From assembly GCA_947624455.1 (NCBI GenBank), contig CANQKL010000005.1, positions 1-23,423 of the forward strand: 23,423 nucleotides of DNA, written 5' to 3'. Origin of the DNA: an uncultured Clostridia bacterium. Its GTDB lineage: Bacteria; Bacillota; Clostridia; UMGS1883. A program made the position numbers and the translations under genes. Position 1 is the stretch's first letter; each line of letters begins with the position of its first letter. The notes beneath the pieces are model-generated. The model was not told where the DNA came from, searched no databases, and saw nothing but the letters and a program-made list of their open reading frames with translations. Positions 8,601-13,389 of the stretch are shown here, piece after piece.

Positions 8601-8646
8601 GCCGGTCAACAATAAAAGCCGCAACTTTTTCAAGAGGTTTGCCCAT
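2650..8646 (-). CDS. MMPL/RND transporter fused to a GLUG-repeat, coiled-coil surface protein
   Basis: Single open frame of about 1998 residues. The ATG at 8646 is preferred because GGGAGGA lies just upstream of it and overlaps the next in-frame ATG at 8661. Residues 1-740 are a two-lobed MMPL/RND exporter. Each lobe has a TM followed by an extracytoplasmic domain and a membrane bundle (about 19-35 plus 162-357, and 585-735), and both bundles carry IDYAI followed by R-Y-T-E. Residues 747-772 look like a signal peptide (KNIKR, hydrophobic core, PAVRA then ESD). GLUG repeats with a GG(I/V)xG core fill about 820-1052 and 1588-1770. Between them lies about 525 residues of Ser/Asp/Leu-rich helical, probably coiled-coil, sequence. 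A small beta domain (1790-1855), a C-terminal TM (1959-1982) and a Lys-rich tail follow. The transporter half is probably an efflux or lipid exporter under the divergent TetR. Substrate unknown. Confidence 0.85.
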   Translation of the reverse strand: MGKPLEKVAAFIVDRRKGFYLIYILLAIFSVFSTNWVKVDNNLTDYLDEASETRRGLTLMDEEFTTYATAEVMVDNIAYADSEKLRTELEKIDGVKEIAFDSTDAHYNDAAALFSVTFSAEADDPICEKALSQIEKRLSDYDLYVSAELGDTKAKTTAAEMRIVMVIACVIILSVLTLTSRTYMEIPVLVITFGMSALLNKGTNFMFGTISFISNSISVVLQLALAIDYAIILCHRYTEERENLGARAAVVQALCKAIPEISGSCLTTLSGLGAMSFMHFKLGLDMSMVMIKAIIISIITVFTLMPGLLLSFSPLIDKTHHRSFVPKITAWNEMVVKLRYIVPIFFVAAVIGCFLLSKACPYVYSYTNLSTINKNEAQIAQEMINDTFSSENVLAVLIPSGDYEKEQALAEELENFQQVDSVTSLAAVEAKDGYSVGDKLSPREFAELTDIDIELVRLVYTAYASREENYGRIIGGIDDYRIALVDLFDFVYEVMEEGYVTLDDETADALEELNEKLADGKLQLESDDHSRLVLNLNLPEESPETFEFLETVRSTAEKYYSDVTLAGNSTNDFDLSSTFGQDNTLISILSILFVMLVLFFTFQSAGIPIILILVIQGSVWINFSFPTLMDRPLFFMSYLIVSSIQMGANIDYAIVITNRYTELRREMSKLDAIKQSLDLAFPTIFTSGSILTAAGAAIGLLSSEPAISSIGVCLSRGTLISIALVMGVLPQLLVLGDFIIEKTSFSIKNIKRSGAGALAAVLAVGMIPAVRAESDAVIISSREELIAFSKNCTLDTWSIGKTVELTADIDMEDVSFSPIPTFGGVFNGNGHKITNLSISKSGSDIGLFRYIQEGGRVCDLNVSGKVTPGGSMSRVGGIAGDNFGVIQGCAFNGIVEGENKIGGIAGNNAGQILSCTASGSVSGQNFTGGIAGENDGYISGCENQAAVNTSPEEKKRSLTDIDTDAGALVENIITDREENEEESVLGHTDTGGVAGYNTGIIQGCKNAADIGYQHIGYNVGGIAGRQSGYILGCGNSRTIRGRKDIGGIVGQAEPYITLTISETTLDEVKNQLDSLNSMINGLISDTKDLGSEAGRRLDEIKRYADSARTDANTLADSAQKIVDDNIAEINALSASLSNTVNKLADTSGGLVNGVEYIESAMTNFSSAIDAADLTAPDISGDIDEAALARDELRSINIYSEEVSSNIDGIGNALDELRSIMDDSGEFNGIKSALDSIVSAEKALNSARVDARKALRYLNNGINVNNETQERQFLSDLSAAVKAAATAKQSIKASLDSIEAIISSHPGSFQDLLGNAENILSLIRTVNQGLVQNAAALDIISNSLDELILNTSLDFSDFSRAGIRIADAFDDLDLGMSAVSRGVKEFRSALENGIDTVWGANGLLDALDKLDAAVDSTRSTLGSIGDEASTKLNSGLDRLDSAADSMRTKIENFADEARPKLSSARELLSSGLKSLSYASDDIGNTFDDVSNIVSDFISESEPQFIAPGEDFRSAGEGLLDSFSGIANGISGLRSTVSDSSELDELNMINDQLNVVMELAAGELDSLNGGSDSERFVDASDEDIENSKQGKVADCNNSGSVEGDRNVGGIAGALAIEYARDPEDEIEKPDALNFTYTTKAILAHCLNEGAITGKKDCVGGIVGLADIGTVYQCESYAPTESTSGSYVGGVAGRASGNLRLCYSKADVTGKDYIGGIAGKGERLSACVSLSAVTGEECVGAVMGDCDNRSDSAGNLFIDRGIGGIDGISYSGCAEPADYDTLANMAGIPVRLISFSVTFIADEKTVEVQNIKYAEDTGRIVFPEAPEKEGCFGRWPKIEEDTVTSDIKLVCEYQPYITVISSTEKSGELPVALAEGNFTDEAALHATATGENIYDIELSSAGSGPATIRLLKPSGKALAGTVAVQLKTESGWRRLDSKERGKYVVFEIPDPAATVRLVNEGMSILLPILILLLALICLAVLFIIYRKRKAKGKAPTSSKAQ

Positions 8647-8667
8647 TGAAATTCCTCCCATAAAATA

Positions 8668-8696
8668 TTGACAAGTGTCGTTTAAACAATTATAAT
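8668..8696 (+). promoter_or_regulatory. Consensus sigma-A promoter for the TetR gene
   Basis: TTGACA (8668-8673), a 17-bp spacer and TATAAT (8691-8696) match both consensus boxes perfectly. The start codon lies about 100 bp downstream at 8798. The spacer contains the candidate operator, which fits tight repression of a strong promoter. Confidence 0.75.
8670..8687. promoter_or_regulatory. Candidate TetR operator in the divergent control region
   Basis: Two abutting palindromes, GACAAGTGTC (8670-8679) and GTTTAAAC (8680-8687), fill most of the spacer of the tetR promoter. They also lie just downstream of the likely -10 of the opposite gene. A repressor bound here would block both divergent transcripts, as is usual for TetR-family autoregulators. 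The site is inferred from symmetry and position only. Confidence 0.5.
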
Positions 8697-8699
8697 AAT

Positions 8700-8728
8700 A
8701 TTATACTCATCAATGTCGAAGGACGCAA
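8700..8728 (-). promoter_or_regulatory. Likely promoter of the MMPL-GLUG gene
   Basis: On the minus strand TTGCGT (8723-8728) and TATAAT (8700-8705) are separated by 17 bp, about 55 bp upstream of the start codon at 8646. The -35 box is weak. A second TATAAT further downstream on the same strand is an alternative. It is back-to-back with the tetR promoter. Confidence 0.45.
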
Positions 8729-8797
8729 TAAGCAAAATTCCCTATTATGACGGTTAATCAACATATCAAAAGAAAAATGTTTATTAGGAGGAAAAAT

Positions 8798-9370
8798 ATG
8801 AATGAGAAAGAGGACCGCCGAGTTCGTAAAACAAAAAAGCTTATGACCAGCGCCCTGGCCCAGCTCCTTATGCAAAAGCCCCTTAGCGCCATAAGCGTCA
8901 GAGAGATTGCCGAGCTGGCCGATATTAACAGGGGCACATTTTATCTTCACTACCGAGACATTTACGATATGGCCCGTCAGTTGCAGGACGAAATAATTGA
9001 AAAATTCAACCGCATTGTGGACAGTCACGCTAACAGAGGGGACGGCGACGAGCTGTTTCCGCTGTTGACAGAGCTTTTTGACCTTTTATCTGAAAATGCC
9101 GACCTTGCTCGCGTCATGACGGGGAAAAACGGCGACGCGGCTTTTTTGGACAAGCTGAAAAATATTGTTCGGGAGAAATGTCTTGCCGACGCACATTTGA
9201 TGCTCGGTATAAAAAATACCGATGAGTTCGAGTATTTCTACAATTATATTGTCTCCGGCTGCATAGGCGTTTGCTCCGCCTGGCTTACAAGCGGGATGAA
9301 GGAATCTCCCGCCCAGATGGCGGCCCTTGTGGAGAAAATGATACTTTGCGGAGTCAAGGCCGTGAAATGA
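8798..9370 (+). CDS. TetR/AcrR-family transcriptional regulator
   Basis: Protein of 190 residues, typical for TetR. The N-terminal 60 residues hold the helix-turn-helix: RKTKKLMTSALAQLL, then LSAISVREIAELADINRG and TFYLHYRDIYDM. This is the classic pattern in which the recognition helix ends in TFYxHY. The remaining 130 residues are an all-helical ligand-binding and dimerisation domain of the kind found in short Firmicute TetR proteins. The ATG at 8798 is chosen over an earlier in-frame ATG at 8747 because AGGAGG lies 6-12 nt upstream and because 8747 would add an unusual basic leader. It diverges from the MMPL-GLUG gene and most likely represses that gene and itself, released by a substrate of the transporter. 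The ligand cannot be deduced. Confidence 0.9.
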   Translation: MNEKEDRRVRKTKKLMTSALAQLLMQKPLSAISVREIAELADINRGTFYLHYRDIYDMARQLQDEIIEKFNRIVDSHANRGDGDELFPLLTELFDLLSENADLARVMTGKNGDAAFLDKLKNIVREKCLADAHLMLGIKNTDEFEYFYNYIVSGCIGVCSAWLTSGMKESPAQMAALVEKMILCGVKAVK

Positions 9371-9413
9371 GCCGACGCCTCATATTCAACAGCCATAAAG
9401 GCGGCGGCTTTTT
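9370..9413 (+). terminator. Intrinsic terminator of the TetR gene
   Basis: AGCCGACGCC (9370-9379) pairs with GGCGGCGGCT (9400-9409) with one mismatch. The stem runs directly into TTTTT and begins at the last base of the stop codon. Confidence 0.75.
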
Positions 9414-9480
9414 CTCTGTCTATGCTTATAGAAAAAGAGTAAAATAACATAAAAAAATTAAAATTTATTGAAAATTTTTG

Positions 9481-9509
9481 TTGACCTTTAACAAAAAATG
9501 GTGTATAAT
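9481..9509 (+). promoter_or_regulatory. Promoter reading through the OPT remnant into pepD
   Basis: TTGACC (9481-9486), a 17-bp spacer and TATAAT (9504-9509). It lies inside the apparent 5' end of the OPT-like reading frame, which shows that the annotated start of that frame cannot be its original one. The resulting transcript would have a leader of about 330 nt before pepD. Confidence 0.7.
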
Positions 9510-9834
9510 ATCGGTAATCTTAGGTATCATTCTTTCCGTTGTTTTCGGCGCGGCTAACGCCTACCTGGGACTTCGCGTAGGCATGACCGTATCGGCCTCT
9601 ATCCCGGCGGCGGTTATCTCCATGGGAGTGATCCGCTTCATTTTGCGCAAAAACTCTATTCTGGAAAACAACATAGTACAGACCATTGGCTCCGCCGGAG
9701 AGTTTTTAAGCCGCAATCGGGCCGTTGTACAGGATGATCCGGCCTTTACCGCGAGGCTTATAGACGTAATGATGCACGATGGTCTTATAGAGCGGACGGA
9801 CAACAAGTCCGTTTACCGCAGAAAAATCAGGTAG
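9510..9834 (+). pseudogene. Remnant of an OPT-family oligopeptide transporter
   Basis: Translation from about 9513 gives VILGIILSVVFGAANAYLGL, then RVGMTVSASIPAAVISMGV and NSILENNIVQTIGSAGE. This is the highly conserved first part of OPT-family peptide transporters, which normally exceed 600 residues. After GSAGE the similarity stops, and about 40 unrelated residues follow (FLSRNRAVV to YRRKIR) before the stop. I do not recognise this tail. The frame opens only with TTG codons that overlap the -35 box of a promoter, and no RBS is visible, so the native start has been lost too. Both ends are thus broken and more than 500 residues are missing. It lies 11 bp before pepD. The native neighbour may once have supplied peptides to PepD. 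Confidence 0.75.
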
Positions 9835-9845
9835 GAGGAGAAAAA

Positions 9846-11297
9846 ATGGCTGTTTTATCAGGCGTTGAACCAAAAGAGGTATTCAAATATTTTGAGGAAA
9901 TCTGCGCCATTCCCCATGGCTCCGGCAACACCAAGGGGATAAGCGATTACTGCGTAAATTTCGCAAAGGAAAACGGGCTTCGCTATATACAGGATCCCAC
10001 GAATAACGTTATCATTTTCAAGGACGGCGCGCCGGGCTACGAAAAATCCGAACCGGTCATGCTGCAGGGACATCTGGATATGGTGTGCGAGAAGGCTCCC
10101 GGCTGCGATATTGACTTTGAGAAGGACGGTCTAAGGTTAAAGCTGGAGGACGGAATAATTTCCGCCGAGGGAACGACCTTGGGCGGCGATGATGGCATAG
10201 CCGTAGCCATGGGGCTGGCGCTGCTGGCGTCCAAGGATATACCCCATCCGCCACTTGAGGTGATCTTCACTGTTGACGAAGAAACTGGAATGTACGGCGC
10301 CGCGGATATCGACTGCACTCCACTTAAAAGCCGTACCATGCTGAATCTTGACTCGGAAAACGAGGGCGTTCTGCTGGTGAGCTGCGCGGGCGGCGTTACC
10401 GCCAAATGTATCCTGCCCATATCGCGCCAAACAGTGGCGGGCCGGATACTGACGTTGAAGGTAAGCAGGCTCACCGGCGGACACTCGGGCGTTGAGATAA
10501 ACAAGGGCCGGGCAAATGCCAATCAACTTATGGGACGCTTGCTCAACGAGCTGTCAAAGACCGTGGACTTTGGCCTTATCTCAGTGGACGGAGGACTGAA
10601 GGATAACGCAATACCCAGAGAATCGCAGGCAAAGATAGTTGTGGATAATAAAAACGTCGAGGCGGTGAACGCGGTAGTAGAAAAGTTTCACGCTATTTTC
10701 GCTTCCGAATACCGCATCGGCGATCCCAGCCTCAGCCTGACTGTTAAGGACTGTGGGGACGGGATATTTGCCGCGGCGGCGGAGGCTGGCTCTAAAAAGC
10801 GGATGATCGCCGCCCTTGTAAACCTTCCCGGCGGCATACAGAGCATGAGCGCCGATATACCCGGTCTGGTGCAGACCTCTCTCAATATGGGAATTCTAAA
10901 GACCTATGCCGACCAAATGACTATGAGCTTTGCCGTTCGCAGCAGCGTTGGCACTGAAAAAGACGAGCTGGTGTCCCGCTTGGTGAACCTTATGGATGTG
11001 CTGGGCGGCACAGTGGAGTGCGACGGGGAATATCCCGCATGGGAATATAAGCCTGACTCACGGCTGCGCACGCTCATGTTTGACGTATTTAAAAAGATGT
11101 ACGGCTATGAGCCGACGGTAGAGGCTATACACGCCGGAGTAGAATGCGGACTCTTTGCCGGTAAACTGCCGGGCCTGGATTGCGTGTCCATAGGTCCTGA
11201 CATGAAGGACATACACACTACCGCCGAAAGCATGGATACCGCGTCCGTTAAACGCACCTGGGAGTACGTTTTGGCGGTACTAAAGGAACTAAAATAA
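9846..11297 (+). CDS. pepD: Aminoacyl-histidine dipeptidase (peptidase D, M20 family)
   Basis: Cytosolic metallodipeptidase of 483 residues, the usual length for PepD. It hydrolyses Xaa-His and other dipeptides using two metal ions. The whole active site is present: His76 and Asp78 (GHLDM), Asp115 (GGDDG), Glu145 and Glu146 (DEETG), Asp169 (NLDSE) and His457 (DIHTT). Their spacing is the same as in characterised PepD enzymes with a constant offset of four residues. A lid or dimerisation domain with SRLTGGHSGVEI lies in the middle. The start is supported by AGGAGG 7 nt upstream. It is transcribed from the promoter at 9481 across the OPT remnant and closed by the terminator at 11304. It scavenges amino acids from peptides. 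Confidence 0.95.
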   Translation: MAVLSGVEPKEVFKYFEEICAIPHGSGNTKGISDYCVNFAKENGLRYIQDPTNNVIIFKDGAPGYEKSEPVMLQGHLDMVCEKAPGCDIDFEKDGLRLKLEDGIISAEGTTLGGDDGIAVAMGLALLASKDIPHPPLEVIFTVDEETGMYGAADIDCTPLKSRTMLNLDSENEGVLLVSCAGGVTAKCILPISRQTVAGRILTLKVSRLTGGHSGVEINKGRANANQLMGRLLNELSKTVDFGLISVDGGLKDNAIPRESQAKIVVDNKNVEAVNAVVEKFHAIFASEYRIGDPSLSLTVKDCGDGIFAAAAEAGSKKRMIAALVNLPGGIQSMSADIPGLVQTSLNMGILKTYADQMTMSFAVRSSVGTEKDELVSRLVNLMDVLGGTVECDGEYPAWEYKPDSRLRTLMFDVFKKMYGYEPTVEAIHAGVECGLFAGKLPGLDCVSIGPDMKDIHTTAESMDTASVKRTWEYVLAVLKELK

Positions 11298-11303
11298 CAA
11301 TTA

Positions 11304-11339
11304 AAAATCACCGACAGACAAAATTCTGTTGGTGATTTT
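11304..11339. terminator. Bidirectional terminator between pepD and the ECF gene
   Basis: AAAATCACC(G)ACAG (11304-11317) pairs with CTGT(T)GGTGATTTT (11326-11339), with A-rich and T-rich ends on both sides. It serves the two convergent genes. Confidence 0.75.
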
Positions 11340-11347
11340 CGCTTTTA

Positions 11348-11908
11348 TTAACTTGTGACGGCTTTATCCTTACAGCGATGGAACCTGACCAGCCCAGTGC
11401 GGTTAAGAGCCACCATAATTCCCGGTATAAGTACGAGCTGGAGTATTATCCCGGGAATAGCGTTAAGCAACGCCCCCGCCATAAATGCTTTGACCGTAAA
11501 TGCGCTGCCGTTCAAGCCAAGCAGTACTACCTCCGCAAGGCCCCAGACGATCCGACCGGCCAGCATAGCTGAGATAAGGCAGCGGTACAGGGCGATAACG
11601 CATTGCCAGCGGGAACGGCTGTACAGTAGACCTATCACAAGGCCGTAGGTGGCAAGCTCAAAGGCCATGGCGATTGCGTTTGGGTACATTATTGGCATAC
11701 CGAAGCAGGCGGAGCGCAGCAGCGGCAGTATGAACCCTACCGCGCCGCCATATCTCCAGCCGCAGATGAGGCCGCAGAGCATTACCGGAATGTGCATTGG
11801 CAGCAGCATACTTCCTATCTGTGGAACCTGACCTATTAGGAAAGGCAACGCTAAACCTATGGCCATAAGCATTGCGGAAAAAGTGAGCTTTTTCAAATAA
11901 GAATTCAT
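11348..11908 (-). CDS. ECF transporter S component, substrate unknown
   Basis: Membrane protein of 186 residues with about six hydrophobic segments. It is the substrate-binding subunit of an energy-coupling factor vitamin transporter. The hallmark is near the N-terminus: LPFLIGQVPQIGSMLLPMHI, then PVMLCGLICGWRYGGAVGFI and PLLRSACFGMP, as in the ECF_trnsprt (PF12822-like) S proteins. No ATPase or T subunit is adjacent, which is normal for group II systems where S components share a common module encoded elsewhere. The minus-strand ATG at 11908 is preceded by GAGGT. The promoter is at 11976-12004. I saw no convincing vitamin riboswitch in the short leader of about 60 nt, so the substrate is not predicted. 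Confidence 0.85.
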   Translation of the reverse strand: MNSYLKKLTFSAMLMAIGLALPFLIGQVPQIGSMLLPMHIPVMLCGLICGWRYGGAVGFILPLLRSACFGMPIMYPNAIAMAFELATYGLVIGLLYSRSRWQCVIALYRCLISAMLAGRIVWGLAEVVLLGLNGSAFTVKAFMAGALLNAIPGIILQLVLIPGIMVALNRTGLVRFHRCKDKAVTS

Positions 11909-11975
11909 AAGTTGTACCTCGTATATTTATTTTTGTGTTATTAACAAAAACGCTTGCGGAAAATCTATTAAAAAT

Positions 11976-12004
11976 ATTATATCATATTAATTCCCAAATG
12001 TAAA
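11976..12004 (-). promoter_or_regulatory. Promoter of the ECF S-component gene
   Basis: On the minus strand TTTACA (11999-12004) and TATAAT (11976-11981) are separated by exactly 17 bp, about 70 bp upstream of the start codon. Confidence 0.7.
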
Positions 12005-12041
12005 GTTTTATTTTTTATAAAGAATAATATATGCCTGGACG

Positions 12042-12070
12042 TTGACATAAGGAAAAAGCTGTGATATAAT
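12042..12070 (+). promoter_or_regulatory. Promoter of larC
   Basis: TTGACA (12042-12047), a 17-bp spacer and TATAAT (12065-12070), a perfect match. The larC start codon is 36 bp downstream. Confidence 0.8.
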
Positions 12071-12105
12071 AAAAACAGTGTTTGTTAAAAAGGAGGGAAA
12101 TTGGT

Positions 12106-13329
12106 ATGCGAATGTTATACCTTGAATGCGCTATGGGAGCGGCGGGGGATATGCTCATGTCGTCTCTTCTGGAGCTGCACCCCGAACCGGAGGATTTTAT
12201 ACGCCGCCTGAACGGGCTTGGGATACCAGGCGTAAAGGTGGAAATGAATTCTGTCACAAGGTGCGGCATTGTCGGTATGGGGGTTAGCGTTCTTGTGAAC
12301 GGAGTGGACGAAGAGGATGTCCGTGAGAGCCACGGGCATGACCACGGGCATATCCACTCCCACGAGCATGGGCATCACCACACGGGCATGGCCGAAATAC
12401 AGGCCCTTATAAACGGACTTGACATCCCCGCACAGGTAAAGGCCGACGCTATTGCGGTCTATGAACTGATTGGACAGGCTGAGAGCAACGCTCACGGCCG
12501 CCCTGTAACGGATATACATTTTCATGAGGTCGGAACTATGGACGCCGTAACCGATATCGTGGGCGTCTGCCTGCTGATACACGAGCTGTCGCCGGAACAG
12601 ATACTGGCGTCGCCTATCCATGTGGGCTGCGGACAGGTCAAATTCGCTCACGGGATACTTCCCGTACCGGCTCCCGCTACCGCCTATATCCTTAGAGGGA
12701 CGCCCACCTATGGCGGCAAGATTGACGGCGAGTTATGTACCCCCACCGGGGCCGCTCTGCTAAAACATTTTGTCGGAAAATTTACCGCCGAACGCGCTAT
12801 GACGGTCGAAAAAATAGGCTGCGGCATGGGTAAAAGGCATTTTTATGCCCATGACGGAAGCGAGATTCTTTCCGCGGTGCGAGCATATATCGGTGAGAGC
12901 GGCGAAAATGGGGGAGAGGTGCTTGAGCTTTCATGCAATATCGACGATATGACCGGAGAGGAGCTGGGCTTTGCAGCAGGTAAAATCATGGACGAGGGTG
13001 CGCTTGATGTTTTTATGACTCCGATATATATGAAAAAAAGCCGTCCCGGTCAGCTTTTGACGGTGCTTTGCCCAGAGGCTGAGGCGGAAAAATTTGTCGG
13101 ACTGATATTCCGTCTTACCACTACCCTTGGCATACGCCGAAAACTGTGCGGCCGCTATACCCTAAGTCGCGGCGTTGAAACTGTTGAAACGGCCTATGGC
13201 CCAATAAGAGTCAAAAAAGCTGAAGGCTACGGCGTTGCCCGGGCCAAAGCGGAATATGACGATCTTGCGGCCGCCGCGCTTAAGCACGGAGTAACGCTCG
13301 ATGAAGTTCGTGGCTCGGTCGTTAAATAA
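12106..13329 (+). CDS. larC: Nickel pincer cofactor biosynthesis protein LarC
   Basis: Protein of 407 residues starting MRMLYLECAMGAAGDMLMSS. LarC is the CTP-dependent nickel insertase that finishes the nickel-pincer nucleotide cofactor of lactate racemase and related enzymes. Family features are the N-terminal CxxGxAGDM motif, a His-rich segment near residues 80-100 (SHGHDHGHIHSHEHGHHHTG), FHEVGTMDAVTDIVG, LPVPAPAT, GELCTPTGAAL, then CNIDDMTGEE opening the C-terminal domain. The two halves are in one uninterrupted frame, unlike species where a programmed frameshift joins larC1 and larC2. The ATG at 12106 follows AGGAGGG by 8 nt. No larA, larB or larE is in view, so the partners must lie elsewhere or another nickel-pincer enzyme is served. 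Confidence 0.92.
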   Translation: MRMLYLECAMGAAGDMLMSSLLELHPEPEDFIRRLNGLGIPGVKVEMNSVTRCGIVGMGVSVLVNGVDEEDVRESHGHDHGHIHSHEHGHHHTGMAEIQALINGLDIPAQVKADAIAVYELIGQAESNAHGRPVTDIHFHEVGTMDAVTDIVGVCLLIHELSPEQILASPIHVGCGQVKFAHGILPVPAPATAYILRGTPTYGGKIDGELCTPTGAALLKHFVGKFTAERAMTVEKIGCGMGKRHFYAHDGSEILSAVRAYIGESGENGGEVLELSCNIDDMTGEELGFAAGKIMDEGALDVFMTPIYMKKSRPGQLLTVLCPEAEAEKFVGLIFRLTTTLGIRRKLCGRYTLSRGVETVETAYGPIRVKKAEGYGVARAKAEYDDLAAAALKHGVTLDEVRGSVVK

Positions 13330-13333
13330 ACTG

Positions 13334-13362
13334 TTGACTTTTTCTTCGTTAAGTGATAAGAT
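13334..13362 (+). promoter_or_regulatory. Likely promoter of the large secreted protein gene
   Basis: TTGACT (13334-13339), a 17-bp spacer and TAAGAT (13357-13362), immediately after larC and 28 bp before the next start codon. The -10 box is imperfect. Confidence 0.5.
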
Positions 13363-13389
13363 GTATTTGTGTAAAAAGGAGGTTAAAAT

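Noticed and set aside
11909..11975. Riboswitch in the leader of the ECF gene
   Set aside because: The leader is too short and no conserved aptamer core or terminator switch was seen.
12115..12651. Minus-strand frame of 178 codons
   Set aside because: It is antisense to larC, whose motifs are unmistakable.
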